A DNA stretch of 64,000 bases from Bacteroidota bacterium (GTDB taxonomy: Bacteria > Bacteroidota > Bacteroidia > Chitinophagales > Chitinophagaceae), in the NCBI GenBank assembly GCA_023437225.1, contig JAEZGS010000001.1, positions 124,001-188,000 of the forward strand, written 5' to 3'. The notes under the pieces were generated by a model that saw nothing but the letters and a program-made list of their open reading frames with translations, was not told where the DNA came from and did no database searches. A program made the translations under genes and the position numbers. Below, piece by piece: positions 45,101-53,571 of the stretch; positions within the stretch are counted from its first letter, which is position 1; each line of letters opens with the position of its first letter.

Positions 45101-45757
45101 ATGAAGCCAGCATTTATCTATTGCTATGACGCCTATTGCGGTTGGTGTTATGGATTCAGTCCTGTGATTAGAAAACTCTCTGATCAATACAAAAACTCTT
45201 TTGACTTTGAAGTGTATTCCGGCGGAATGATACTTCCCGAAAAGCCGCGCCACATCGGCCTTATGGCGGGCTACATTCAGAAAGCTTACAAAAATGTAGA
45301 AGACCTGTCGGGCGTAAAATTTGGCGAGGATTACCTGTGGCATATTTTCAATCCAACTGAAAGTGACTGGCATCCGGATTCACTGAAGCCGGCAATAGCG
45401 CTTTGCATATTTAAAGAGTATTACCCGGATATGCAGGTATTGTTCGCATACGAATTGCAACACGCACTACATATGGAAGGAAGGGATCTATGCGACAACG
45501 AAGCATACAGGCACTTACTGGAGCGATACCATATTCCGGCCGATGCATTTTATGATAAGCTGGGAGCTGCGAAATACGAAGAGCAGGCGAGGTATGAATT
45601 TGCAATTGTAAAACAATTGCGGGTTACAGGGTATCCAACCTTGTTGCTGCAAACAGAAGAAAACAAATTCTACATGGTGAGCCGCGGATTCACCAACTAC
45701 GATAGTGTGGAAGCAACTTTGTCATCCATATTAAAGGAGCTCAATCTGAATAATTAA
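45101..45757 (+). CDS. DsbA family protein (thioredoxin-fold, FrnE-like)
   Basis: A 218-residue protein with no signal peptide, so cytoplasmic. The redox site is CGWC at residues 13-16, followed by an inserted helical domain and the cis-Pro loop TGYPTLLL near the C-terminus, the pattern of FrnE-type DsbA proteins or 2-hydroxychromene isomerase relatives. It probably handles disulfides or thiols in the cytoplasm. An AGGAG site directly precedes the ATG. A PfkB kinase gene follows 11 bases after its stop. Confidence 0.9.
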   Translation: MKPAFIYCYDAYCGWCYGFSPVIRKLSDQYKNSFDFEVYSGGMILPEKPRHIGLMAGYIQKAYKNVEDLSGVKFGEDYLWHIFNPTESDWHPDSLKPAIALCIFKEYYPDMQVLFAYELQHALHMEGRDLCDNEAYRHLLERYHIPADAFYDKLGAAKYEEQARYEFAIVKQLRVTGYPTLLLQTEENKFYMVSRGFTNYDSVEATLSSILKELNLNN

Positions 45758-45768
45758 ATGGTTCGAAT

Positions 45769-46692
45769 ATGATAGTCACTTTAACTATGAATCCGGCAGT
45801 GGACAAAAGCACGAGTGTAGAAGCTATGATACCGGAGAAAAAATTAAGGTGCCGGGAGGTGCTTGTGGAAGCGGGCGGAGGAGGCATCAATGTGAGCAAG
45901 GGCCTGCGTAAGCTTAATGGCGATTCCATAGCTGTGTTTCCTTCAGGTGGTAACAACGGGAAGCTACTTGAATCGTTTTTAGGAGACCTTCAAATAAAGT
46001 TTCAAACTGTGCCGGTGAAAGGTGAAACACGAGAAAGCTTTACCGTTAACGAAGAAAAAACCGGTGCGCAATACCGATTCGTGCTACCCGGGGCATCATT
46101 GGATGAAAATGATATTCGCCGATGTATAGATCTGATACAAACGATGACGCCGGCACCTCAAGTACTTGTTGCAAGTGGTAGCCTTCCGCCGGGCGTGGGC
46201 GATGATTTTTTTCAACGTCTCGCAAACGCTTCAAAAAAAATGGGTGCAAAGTTTATCATAGACAGCTCCGGAAAACCACTTCAATTAGCCGTGCAGGAAG
46301 GTGTTTACCTGCTAAAACCTAATCTTTCGGAACTATGTACATTGGTTGGCAAGACTCACCTGGAGCTTGATGAAGTGGACGATGCAGCAAAAAGCATTAT
46401 CAATAAGGGGAACTGCGAAGTGATAGTTGTTTCGATGGGACCTTCCGGTGCCTTATTGGTAACAAAAGATATGTGCAAACATATTCCGGCGCCAACGGTC
46501 AGAAAACAAACCACTGTTGGCGCAGGTGACAGTATGGTGGCCGGAATGGTCTTCAAACTCAATGCCGGCGCGGATTTGCTAGACATGGTGAGATTTGGGA
46601 TCGCCTGTGGTACCGCTGCAACAATGAACCGCGGTACACAACTCTTTAATCCCGAAGACGCCATGAAATTGTACAGTTGGTTGAAACGGTAA
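45769..46692 (+). CDS. PfkB family hexose kinase (1-phosphofructokinase type)
   Basis: A 307-residue sugar kinase of the ribokinase/PfkB fold. Features: TLTMNPAVDKST, the GGGGINVSKGLRKL sugar-binding region, ASGSLPPG, FIIDSSGKPL, LLKPNLSEL, and the catalytic GAGDSMVAG with the base Asp. The start and the PNxxEL segment resemble 1-phosphofructokinase and 6-phosphofructokinase II. The substrate is probably a phosphorylated ketose. It follows the DsbA-family gene closely and may be co-transcribed with it. Confidence 0.9.
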   Translation: MIVTLTMNPAVDKSTSVEAMIPEKKLRCREVLVEAGGGGINVSKGLRKLNGDSIAVFPSGGNNGKLLESFLGDLQIKFQTVPVKGETRESFTVNEEKTGAQYRFVLPGASLDENDIRRCIDLIQTMTPAPQVLVASGSLPPGVGDDFFQRLANASKKMGAKFIIDSSGKPLQLAVQEGVYLLKPNLSELCTLVGKTHLELDEVDDAAKSIINKGNCEVIVVSMGPSGALLVTKDMCKHIPAPTVRKQTTVGAGDSMVAGMVFKLNAGADLLDMVRFGIACGTAATMNRGTQLFNPEDAMKLYSWLKR

Positions 46693-46744
46693 TCATTTAG
46701 TGTTGAACCTATGAAACTTGATTCCGATTTTTTATATTCGTTCA

Positions 46745-47146
46745 ATGAAAAAAATAACCCTGATAACCAGCATGCTTGTGCTTTGTGTTGCACTAGTTTC
46801 CTTCACTGCATTCAACGAAGGGATCTACAAAAACCTTAAAGTCCTACCGAAGAACATTACAAAAGAACAGATGGATAGCACCATGAAGCATTACGCGAAG
46901 TCACTTGGTGTGAAATGCGGATTTTGTCATGAGAGAGGTGCAGACGGAAAGTTTGACTTCCCCAGTGACAAGAACAAGCATAAGGAAGTGACAAGAGACA
47001 TGATCAAGATGACCAATAAGCTCAACAAGAAATATTTCGACAACGAACTTGACAGGAAAACGGGACTTGCTGTAGTCACATGTTTTACATGTCATAATGG
47101 AAATGAACATCCCGCCGTTCAACCACCTGTTGATCCGAATGAATAA
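46745..47146 (+). CDS. Diheme c-type cytochrome
   Basis: A 133-residue secreted cytochrome. The ATG at 46745 gives a signal peptide (ITLITSMLVLCVALVSFTAF). Two heme sites are visible, KCGFCHE and TCFTCHN, with His in KHYAKSLG and KNKHKEV as possible axial ligands. The layout resembles small cytochromes of the reaction-centre cytochrome subunit family found in Bacteroidota. It likely passes electrons in the periplasm. The last 62 bases of the gene overlap the 3' end of the convergent glycosidase gene. Confidence 0.88.
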   Translation: MKKITLITSMLVLCVALVSFTAFNEGIYKNLKVLPKNITKEQMDSTMKHYAKSLGVKCGFCHERGADGKFDFPSDKNKHKEVTRDMIKMTNKLNKKYFDNELDRKTGLAVVTCFTCHNGNEHPAVQPPVDPNE

Positions 47147-48350
47147 CCTGAGATATTAACGGCACTCCTTCGTCCAGTTTGTTGCGAATTATATCCTGTG
47201 AAAGCAGCAATTCGCTGGCATAAGGCAGATATAGCTCCCGATCTTCGCCTACGCCATCTATTACTTTGAGGGACCATAGACCGGCGTCGTGCCAAAGCTG
47301 CTGGTGGTCCCAATCAGGCCTGTCGATTATGGGATATAGGCAAACGCCGTATAACGGAATGCCTGCATCAAGGATCTTGCAACATTCTTTAGTGATAAAT
47401 TCCAGCCAGTTGGGACGGTGTTCTGCGCAATGGCTTGTTTCCGACAAGACCACCGGCTTTGAATAGCGGCGGTATGCAGATGCCAACAAAGCACTCAGCG
47501 GTTTCCACCTTGGGTCATTTTCTTCATTGAACCAGGGTAGGAAATTGGAAGTTCCGTTGATCCATTGGTTATTGTAGTAAAAATTGAGGCCTTGTATATC
47601 TAGCAAATCAGGTTTTCCACCCAGTTCTCCGCAAATCCGGCCGGTTAGTATGTCCATTGCCTGATACTGATCTTCATTGATCTTTGCTGCCGCAAGAACC
47701 TGCTCCTGATCGCCTGCAATTTGAGGAACTATATTGACCAGGGGTTCTGTCGACATTATCTTCACAGTGGGGTCGGCTTCTTTCATTTCAAGAACACCTT
47801 CGATATAGGCACGCATTAATGCATATTTCACCTCCCAGCCCTGTCCCCGGCAATACGGCGAGGTTCCCCGAGCATCACCCCCCAGCCATGAAATAAAACT
47901 GACTTCATTAATTGGCGTAATGATCAGATCTCCATCGGCGTATAGATCCCTGTAATGCATAACAAAGGCCCGAGCCATTTTTGCAAAACGCCGGGCAAAC
48001 ATCGGATGAAGTGGCGTAAGATCATCGGGGAAACCAAAATGGCAGAGGTCCCACACCTGTTGAATGCCATTCTCTCTCGCCACTCGCATCATGTAATCAA
48101 CGTCCGTCCAATCGTATGTGTATGCTCGTTTTTCCACATGGCTCCATCTGATTCCTTCCCTAACAGTTTTGATGTTGAATTGGTTCAACAAGCCATAGTC
48201 TTCCGACAGTCGCTTAAGATGGCCTGTTTGTTCAAGAAGATCCACCCTGTTTCCGAAGGCATTGAGTTGGTCAGTACATTCATACCCTGCCATCCAAAAA
48301 CTATTAAACGGGTTGGCAGGAATCGGTGTTGGAGTGTAGATTGTTTGCAT
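47085..48350 (-). CDS. Clan GH-A glycoside hydrolase (GH1-like)
   Basis: A 421-residue cytoplasmic TIM-barrel hydrolase. FWMAGYECTDQ at the start and the REGIRWSHVE segment resemble beta-glucosidases. The acid/base Glu is in ITPINEVSFISW (Asn-Glu pair), and the nucleophile Glu is probably in VVLSETSHC. It is shorter than classical GH1 and some of its loops differ, so a narrower family assignment is not made. It has no signal peptide. Its 3' end overlaps the convergent cytochrome gene by 62 bases. Confidence 0.83.
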   Translation of the reverse strand: MQTIYTPTPIPANPFNSFWMAGYECTDQLNAFGNRVDLLEQTGHLKRLSEDYGLLNQFNIKTVREGIRWSHVEKRAYTYDWTDVDYMMRVARENGIQQVWDLCHFGFPDDLTPLHPMFARRFAKMARAFVMHYRDLYADGDLIITPINEVSFISWLGGDARGTSPYCRGQGWEVKYALMRAYIEGVLEMKEADPTVKIMSTEPLVNIVPQIAGDQEQVLAAAKINEDQYQAMDILTGRICGELGGKPDLLDIQGLNFYYNNQWINGTSNFLPWFNEENDPRWKPLSALLASAYRRYSKPVVLSETSHCAEHRPNWLEFITKECCKILDAGIPLYGVCLYPIIDRPDWDHQQLWHDAGLWSLKVIDGVGEDRELYLPYASELLLSQDIIRNKLDEGVPLISQVIHSDQQVVERRDVHFHYDM

Positions 48351-48489
48351 ATAAAGTCTGATGTCAACTGCAGTTCAAAAAAATGTGCCATTTGTAGTTC
48401 GAAGCATGCCCCAAACATTTATTCGGCGCAGGGGCATAGTGTTTGTACTTCAGTGACTGCAATACGATTATTCATTAAAATATATTTCT

Positions 48490-49116
48490 ATGAAAAGATT
48501 ATCATTTGCGTGGCTTATCGCAATGTCGGCGCTGTTCTTTCAGGCTTGCGGAGATAGCAACAATACCGATGACAATGCTATCGAAAGCAACACTACGACA
48601 GATAATACGTCTACTAGTTCAAACAATGCAGACGGCATGGGTCACTCGGACACAACCACTGGCTTGAACAACAACAGCTCATTAAATAAGTCCGAACGTT
48701 TCATGGTAGAAGCGGCGAGCGGTGGCATGATGGAAGTTGATCTGGGCAACCTTGCAAAAGAAAAGGCAACCAATGCAAAGGTTAAAGAATTTGCGGCAAT
48801 GATGGTAAAAGATCATACTAAAGCTAATGATGAGTTGAAAGCTTTGGCTTCAAAGAAGAATGTTACCCTGCCTGCAACAATGGAAGACAAACATCGCGAA
48901 CACATCAACGATTTGCGCGACAAGTCAGGGGCGGAATTTGATAAAGATTACATGGAGATGATGGTTAAAGACCATAAAGATGATATTGATAAATTCGAGG
49001 ACATCGCCAAAAACTCCGATGATGCTGATTTGAAAGCGTTTGCTAACAAGACTCTTCCTGTCTTAAGGAAGCATCACGAGCAAGCGAAACAAATTGAAGA
49101 CTCATTGAAAAAATAG
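48490..49116 (+). CDS. DUF4142 lipoprotein
   Basis: A 208-residue lipoprotein with lipobox FFQAC (Cys 20), a Ser/Thr/Asn-rich linker to about residue 65, and a four-helix DUF4142 domain: RFMVEAASGGMMEVDLGNLA, VKEFAAMMVKDHTKANDEL and FDKDYMEMMVKDHKDDIDKFE. The paired His positions suggest a ferritin-like helical bundle that may bind metal. DUF4142 proteins are often linked to stress. It is followed by a perfect-palindrome terminator. Confidence 0.9.
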   Translation: MKRLSFAWLIAMSALFFQACGDSNNTDDNAIESNTTTDNTSTSSNNADGMGHSDTTTGLNNNSSLNKSERFMVEAASGGMMEVDLGNLAKEKATNAKVKEFAAMMVKDHTKANDELKALASKKNVTLPATMEDKHREHINDLRDKSGAEFDKDYMEMMVKDHKDDIDKFEDIAKNSDDADLKAFANKTLPVLRKHHEQAKQIEDSLKK

Positions 49117-49133
49117 ATGGTGTTGAACAATAG

Positions 49134-49161
49134 AAAAGGGCAGTGATCACTGCCCTTTTTT
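49134..49161 (+). terminator. Intrinsic terminator after the DUF4142 gene
   Basis: A perfect 26-base palindrome (AAAAGGGCAGTGA with TCACTGCCCTTTT) followed by two more T. It begins 18 bases after the stop and may work on both strands. Confidence 0.88.
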
Positions 49162-49170
49162 GTTATGCAT

Positions 49171-49440
49171 TTACGATAGAAATGAGTATTCAATTGCTTG
49201 ACCTACGGCTCGGGAACGCTCTGTACATCCGTTTTTCAATTCGATCCAATCGCCACGATTATCTTTTTTAAGGAAGAGAATTGGTCCACCAATCAGCTTC
49301 ACAATATAGTGTAATAACTTTCCTTCCTGGGTAAATGGCTTTATGATCATTGCTGTCCATTCGCGATTCCACCTGAATATCGTTTCATACATTGAGTCTC
49401 CTGAAAAGACTTCTTCCTCGCTATTATAATTACTTTTCAT
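49171..49440 (-). CDS. Hypothetical protein
   Basis: An 89-residue protein beginning MKSNYNSEEEVFSG at 49440; the frame stays open to 49635 (154 residues), but that longer version would overlap the DUF3606 gene and starts with a non-typical sequence. The body has a YETIFRWNREWTAMIIKP segment and GGPILFLKKDNRGDW. The C-terminal part reads NGCTERSRAVGQAIEY. No family is recognised. It lies between a terminator and the DUF3606 gene in a small accessory patch. Confidence 0.45.
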   Translation of the reverse strand: MKSNYNSEEEVFSGDSMYETIFRWNREWTAMIIKPFTQEGKLLHYIVKLIGGPILFLKKDNRGDWIELKNGCTERSRAVGQAIEYSFLS

Positions 49441-49622
49441 AGTGACATATTTGATATCACTACAGAAAAAAAATTTGCCACCAAAGTTGGAGAAATCGTT
49501 TCCCAGAGAGATGAGCAATTTCCTTAAAATGTGCCCGGAAATATAAGTGTGGAAAGAGTGATAATAAAATTGCTGAAGAAAATACACCGATTTATAAGTG
49601 AGCAAGGCTTCTAAAGACCTGT

Positions 49623-49817
49623 TTAGCGCGCCCACACTTTTTCATGGAGATAACGAGCGACGGCGTCAACTCTGTTGCTGCCTGTTGCCCTCACGGCCTG
49701 CAGTAACTGAATGGAGGAAACTTCAAACTTCTTTGACCAATAAACTGCCTCCCTGGGCGACTCAAGGTGGATCCTTTTGTCGTGGGACTTACCGGGTTTC
49801 TTAACACTTGATGTCAT
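49623..49817 (-). CDS. DUF3606 domain protein
   Basis: A 64-residue basic protein. The segments SPREAVYWSKKFEVSSIQLLQAVRATGS and RVDAVARYLHEKV (in order) match the DUF3606 helical domain, in which an E-V-x-Y-W-x-K-K/E-F-G-V core is conserved. The fold suggests a small DNA- or protein-binding helical bundle, but the function is unknown. It diverges from the FRG gene, with 228 bases between, where no other gene or clear element is seen. Confidence 0.8.
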   Translation of the reverse strand: MTSSVKKPGKSHDKRIHLESPREAVYWSKKFEVSSIQLLQAVRATGSNRVDAVARYLHEKVWAR

Positions 49818-50045
49818 GGGATGTATTTCAACGTTAACGGCCTAAAAATTATGCCAGTATGGCACAATATTGTTCCCTTTAACTAAAGATAGGACGCGGT
49901 AGGCTGAACAAAAAGGTGATTGCCTCATTTCTTTGGTGTAAAATGACGATTTCATGGTCGCATTTCTCACTCAAGATTTCCGTGCGTCCATATTCGGGGA
50001 ATTTATCCCCCAAAAGTTTGCGTTAAAAACTGAAATTGAGTCTGT

Positions 50046-50906
50046 ATGGGGATTCCACAAATGGAACCGTTGAACATAATTGCCGAAGATTGGGACGACT
50101 ATAAACGAATCACTGGTGAATTGTCCGAGAACTGGGTATTTCGGGGACAGGTGAACGCTGATTGGGAATTGCGGAATGCTTTGGAGCGAACTAATTTCAT
50201 TCAACACACCAAAGGAATTGAACAGAAGTTCCTGATGGAATTTCAACGTGGAGCAAGAAATTACCTCAATCGTGATGAAACCCCAGAGCACATAATTGAA
50301 TGGCTTGCGCTCATGCAGCACCATGGAGCGCCTACAAGGTTGGTCGATTTTTCGAAGTCACCCTTCATCTCTTCATATTTCGCCTTCGAACAGTGTTGGG
50401 AATCAACCGATTATGTGGCAATTTGGGCGTTGAATGTCCATCACATCCGAAAAGCTGCCAGCGCCATTCTGGCGGAACGATTTCCGAAGGAGTGGGCTTC
50501 GAGTGGAGGCCATATCAACGAGCAGATCTTTGAGAAAATTTTTTTCCTGGACGAAATTTCGTTTGTTTTCCCTGTGGAACCTTTCCGGATGAATCGCCGT
50601 TATTCGATTCAGCAATCGATATTCTTAAGTTCAGGTATCAGCACATGCCCCTTTATGGATCAGTTGATGTTTTTGGGGGCAGACATATCAAAATCGGTCA
50701 TCCGAATTGACGTTCCCACGCACGACCAAAAGCGAGTGATCAGAGATCTTCAAAAGATGAACATCCATCGCGCCAGTCTCTTCCCGGATTTGGATGGTTA
50801 CGCGCTGTCAATGAAAATGAAATACGATTATATGAAGACTCCGGAAGAATCCCTGGAAGACCACATCCGGATGATGAACGACCGCAGGTTTGACATCAAT
50901 CCTTAA
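50046..50906 (+). CDS. FRG domain protein
   Basis: A 286-residue cytoplasmic protein with an FRG domain: the naming motif WVFRGQVNADWEL at about residues 30-42, then EWLALMQHHGAPTRLVDFSKSPFISSYFA, which is conserved in the family, and a later QQSIFLSSG segment. FRG proteins are enriched in accessory and defence-associated loci and have no agreed enzymatic role. It lies next to DUF3606 and hypothetical genes and overlaps the convergent chrA gene by 4 bases. Whether it acts in phage defence cannot be told from this window. Confidence 0.88.
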   Translation: MGIPQMEPLNIIAEDWDDYKRITGELSENWVFRGQVNADWELRNALERTNFIQHTKGIEQKFLMEFQRGARNYLNRDETPEHIIEWLALMQHHGAPTRLVDFSKSPFISSYFAFEQCWESTDYVAIWALNVHHIRKAASAILAERFPKEWASSGGHINEQIFEKIFFLDEISFVFPVEPFRMNRRYSIQQSIFLSSGISTCPFMDQLMFLGADISKSVIRIDVPTHDQKRVIRDLQKMNIHRASLFPDLDGYALSMKMKYDYMKTPEESLEDHIRMMNDRRFDINP

Positions 50907-52153
50907 ATCAGCCATCCAAGAACCAGGCATGTCAATACTATAAGAGGTGCGGGAATTCGGGTGTACGCAAGCAATAACCAGGTCGATAAGATCACAGCGA
51001 GATTCAATACGCTTACGGTGCGAAACTCAGTCAGGGAAATGTCTTTCATCATGTAGAGGGTGGATGCTACCATAATTCCTACCACAACAGCATTAACCCC
51101 CTCCAGTGAGCGGTAAACTGTCGCATATTTTTTCAGGTTATGCCAGATCGGAAAAAAGAAGAGTACCAGCAGGGCACTGGGTAGAAATATGGCAACAGTT
51201 CCAATGAGGCAGCCTAACACTTGCATGGCCGGACCCTTGTCGCGCAATGCCATGCCGCCCACAAACGAGGCAATAGAGAAAACCGGTCCGGGAATAGCCC
51301 GGACGATGCCGGCGCCGGTGTAAAAATCGTCTCGCTCAATTCTTATCACGTTCGCATTTTCAGGCTTTCTTCGCTCCAATGCTTTTGGACGTTCAACGAA
51401 CTGCTCGTACATCATGGGAATCAACACCTGACCACCACCAAATACAAGTGAACCAGATCGATATAAATTTTCAAAAAGATTATATGAGGCGCGGTTGGGC
51501 CAGTCATTTTTTCTCGCCAGTTCACTGAGGGCACCGGCGGACAGAAACATGAATGCGAAAAGCCAGATGTTTCCCCATTTTATCTTTTTTCGTGGAACCG
51601 CCTTTTGGGGGATGCGTCTTTGGCTCAGATTTGTTACCACACCGCCGAGTACGAGGAGCAAAGGGAATATCCATGGGAAGTTAAAAAAGAAGTAGGTAGC
51701 AACTGCACTTAAAATAAAGATCCACACCGTTATCTGGTTGTGCACCGCAACCCTATATGATAGGGCAGAGGCGTACACCAGGAATCCGACGGCCATAGGT
51801 TGGATGAATTTGAAAATGTCCGTATGCAATGCTTTCTGGTCGATATAACTTAGAAAAAAAGACAGCGCCCCCATCAGCATACACGCCGGTAGTATCCATA
51901 CAAGTAAGGTTAGTATTGCCAGGGGCACACCGCCCCGTTTGTAACCCACAAGAGTGAGTACCTGTGTAGATGATGCGCCAGGAAGCAGTTGACAGAAGCC
52001 ATTATATTCCAGCAATTCCTCTTCGGTAACATCATGTCTTCCCTTTACGAAAGTCTTGACCATCATTCCGTAGTGTCCCTGTGGACCGCCAAAAGCTGTG
52101 ATACTGTGGAGAAACACCTTTTTCAAAAAGGGTATGTGCCTCAAAAGAACCAT
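50903..52153 (-). CDS. chrA: Chromate transporter
   Basis: A 416-residue inner-membrane protein with two tandem CHR domains: HSITAFGGPQGHYGMMVKTF, CQLLPGASSTQVLTLVGY in the first half, and a matching FGGGQVLIPMMYEQFV, AIPGPVFSIASFVGG in the second. This long-chain CHR form exports chromate. It is the last gene of the minus-strand set feoA - nadD - chrA, 36 bases after nadD. Natural substrates may include other oxyanions. Confidence 0.92.
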   Translation of the reverse strand: MVLLRHIPFLKKVFLHSITAFGGPQGHYGMMVKTFVKGRHDVTEEELLEYNGFCQLLPGASSTQVLTLVGYKRGGVPLAILTLLVWILPACMLMGALSFFLSYIDQKALHTDIFKFIQPMAVGFLVYASALSYRVAVHNQITVWIFILSAVATYFFFNFPWIFPLLLVLGGVVTNLSQRRIPQKAVPRKKIKWGNIWLFAFMFLSAGALSELARKNDWPNRASYNLFENLYRSGSLVFGGGQVLIPMMYEQFVERPKALERRKPENANVIRIERDDFYTGAGIVRAIPGPVFSIASFVGGMALRDKGPAMQVLGCLIGTVAIFLPSALLVLFFFPIWHNLKKYATVYRSLEGVNAVVVGIMVASTLYMMKDISLTEFRTVSVLNLAVILSTWLLLAYTRIPAPLIVLTCLVLGWLI

Positions 52154-52189
52154 CCTCCGGGTTTTGCTACCAAACCTACGAATTCCGGC

Positions 52190-52765
52190 TCAGCCGCGGT
52201 AATAGTTGTTGCGTTCGATCTCTTCGCGGACGTTTTCGGGTACGAGGTATCTAATCGATGTATTTTTCCTGAGGCATTGCCGAACGTAAGTGGACGAAAT
52301 CTCTAGAAGGGGCGCAGCTAAAATGGTAACGTTAGGATGATTCCCGAACTGCGTGGTGTCAAAGCCTGGCCGCCTGTAAACAATCAAACGGTAGTTATCG
52401 AGGATGGCCTGGTAGTTTTTCCACTTATCAAGGTTCTGAAGACTATCGCTTCCCAATATTACTGAAAATTTATACTCCGGATACTTTTCATGCAGATAAG
52501 TCAGCGTATCTATAGTATATGAGGGACGTGGAAGCCGAAACTCGATATCTGAAACTTTTAAACCTTTCTCATTTTCGATCGCTAATTGCATCAGGTATAA
52601 ACGGTGGTATTCGTTCAGTAGACTGTGCGAGGGCTTAAGCGGATTTTGAGGTGAAACAATGAACCAAACCTGTTTCAGGTCTGTATTTGAAAGAATATGA
52701 TTTGCAATGATCAAATGACCATGGTGCACAGGATTGAAGGAACCGAAGTAAAGACCGACATTCAT
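52190..52765 (-). CDS. nadD: Nicotinate-nucleotide adenylyltransferase
   Basis: A 191-residue enzyme that adenylates nicotinate mononucleotide in NAD synthesis. The nucleotidyltransferase motif GSFNPVHHGHL is at about residues 8-18, with LGSDSLQNLDKW and the C-terminal LEISSTYVRQCL (SSTxVR motif) intact. It lies one base after feoA, so these are tightly coupled. nadA at 58417 is the other NAD-synthesis gene in this window. Confidence 0.96.
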   Translation of the reverse strand: MNVGLYFGSFNPVHHGHLIIANHILSNTDLKQVWFIVSPQNPLKPSHSLLNEYHRLYLMQLAIENEKGLKVSDIEFRLPRPSYTIDTLTYLHEKYPEYKFSVILGSDSLQNLDKWKNYQAILDNYRLIVYRRPGFDTTQFGNHPNVTILAAPLLEISSTYVRQCLRKNTSIRYLVPENVREEIERNNYYRG

Positions 52766-52766
52766 A

Positions 52767-52997
52767 TTATTTGTTCAATTCTTCAACAAAGATGGTCTCC
52801 GCTTCATTCATTCGCAAACTTAAGCTGTAGCCCGCAACTGCAATAGAGATGGGGTCGCCTAAGGGGGCTATCTGCTCAACCCTTACCCGCTCACCTGGAA
52901 CGCAGCCCATTTCCATAAGCTTAAGAAACAGTTCCCCGTTTTCAAACGATACGATGGTTACTTCCTGCCCGGGCTTTATCTGTGATAGTCGCTTCAT
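52767..52997 (-). CDS. feoA: FeoA-domain protein
   Basis: A 76-residue SH3-like FeoA protein; the ATG at 52997 is used. Features are LSQIKPGQEVTIVSF, LFLKLMEMGCVPGERVRVEQIAPLGDPISIAV and SLRMNEAETIFVE, a complete FeoA. It normally supports ferrous iron uptake with FeoB, but no feoB is present in the window. It is divergent from ybeY (51 bases between starts) and leads nadD by one base. Confidence 0.9.
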   Translation of the reverse strand: MKRLSQIKPGQEVTIVSFENGELFLKLMEMGCVPGERVRVEQIAPLGDPISIAVAGYSLSLRMNEAETIFVEELNK

Positions 52998-53047
52998 GTC
53001 AGACAAATGTAGTTTGGTGTTCCCATTTGGGCTTACGAAATTTGGAA

Positions 53048-53512
53048 ATGCAGGTTAAACAACCAAAACCAATTGTAAGGTTTTCAAACGCAGACGTTAA
53101 GCTTAAGCTGCCGGAAAAAACAAAACTTAAAGCCTTCCTTATTGCAATTTTCGCTGAAGAGCAGGTCTCCCTCGCTTCATTACAGTATGTTTTCTGCTCA
53201 GATGAGTACCTCTTAAATATCAACCGGCAGTTTTTGAATCACGATTATTACACCGACATCATCACTTTCCCCATGCAATCGTCGCCAGACCCTGTTGTAG
53301 GGGAGATCTATATTAGCGCGGATAGGACAGCCGACCATGCCCAAACTATGAACATCTCACCAATCGAGGAACTGTTGCGGGTCATTTTCCACGGAGCTTT
53401 GCATCTCTGTGGATACAAAGACAAGACGGAGAAAGAGAAGCAAGTGATGCGCGCTAAAGAAAACGAATACCTTGAAAAATGGAGCTCGTTCCACGTGGAA
53501 CACAATCCATAA
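53048..53512 (+). CDS. ybeY: Endoribonuclease YbeY
   Basis: A 154-residue YbeY (16S rRNA 3' processing and ribosome quality control). The ATG at 53048 fits the family start. The metal-site region reads VIFHGALHLCGYKDKT: two His are kept, but the third His of the canonical H-G-x-x-H-L-x-G-Y-D-H is replaced. To my memory Bacteroidota members share this variant, so it may use another ligand. Its final codons contain the first CACGTG palindrome (53488-53501). mnmG follows. Confidence 0.93.
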   Translation: MQVKQPKPIVRFSNADVKLKLPEKTKLKAFLIAIFAEEQVSLASLQYVFCSDEYLLNINRQFLNHDYYTDIITFPMQSSPDPVVGEIYISADRTADHAQTMNISPIEELLRVIFHGALHLCGYKDKTEKEKQVMRAKENEYLEKWSSFHVEHNP

Positions 53513-53538
53513 TTCACGTTAACGTTCCACGTGAAACA
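53488..53538. promoter_or_regulatory. Pair of parS-like CACGTG palindromes upstream of mnmG
   Basis: A perfect 14-base palindrome GTTCCACGTGGAAC (53488-53501, inside the end of ybeY) and CGTTCCACGTGAAACA (53523-53538), centres 36 bases apart. The second differs from the 16-base parS consensus TGTTTCACGTGAAACA at two positions. They could be ParB sites or operators of the mnmG promoter, whose TAATTTTG -7-like element is at 53560-53567. Confidence 0.6.
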
Positions 53539-53571
53539 TCTAAAACACCCAAGATGGTCTAATTTTGCCGC

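Noticed and set aside
47955..48557. Plus-strand frame opposite the GH1-like gene
   Set aside because: It overlaps the glycosidase start and the next lipoprotein start and shows no domain.
49171..49200. C-terminal TERSRAV-like coding segment of the hypothetical protein at 49171 as an inserted repeat
   Set aside because: It resembles repeat-derived protein tails I recall from Bacteroidota, but only one copy was seen here and it could be ordinary coding sequence.
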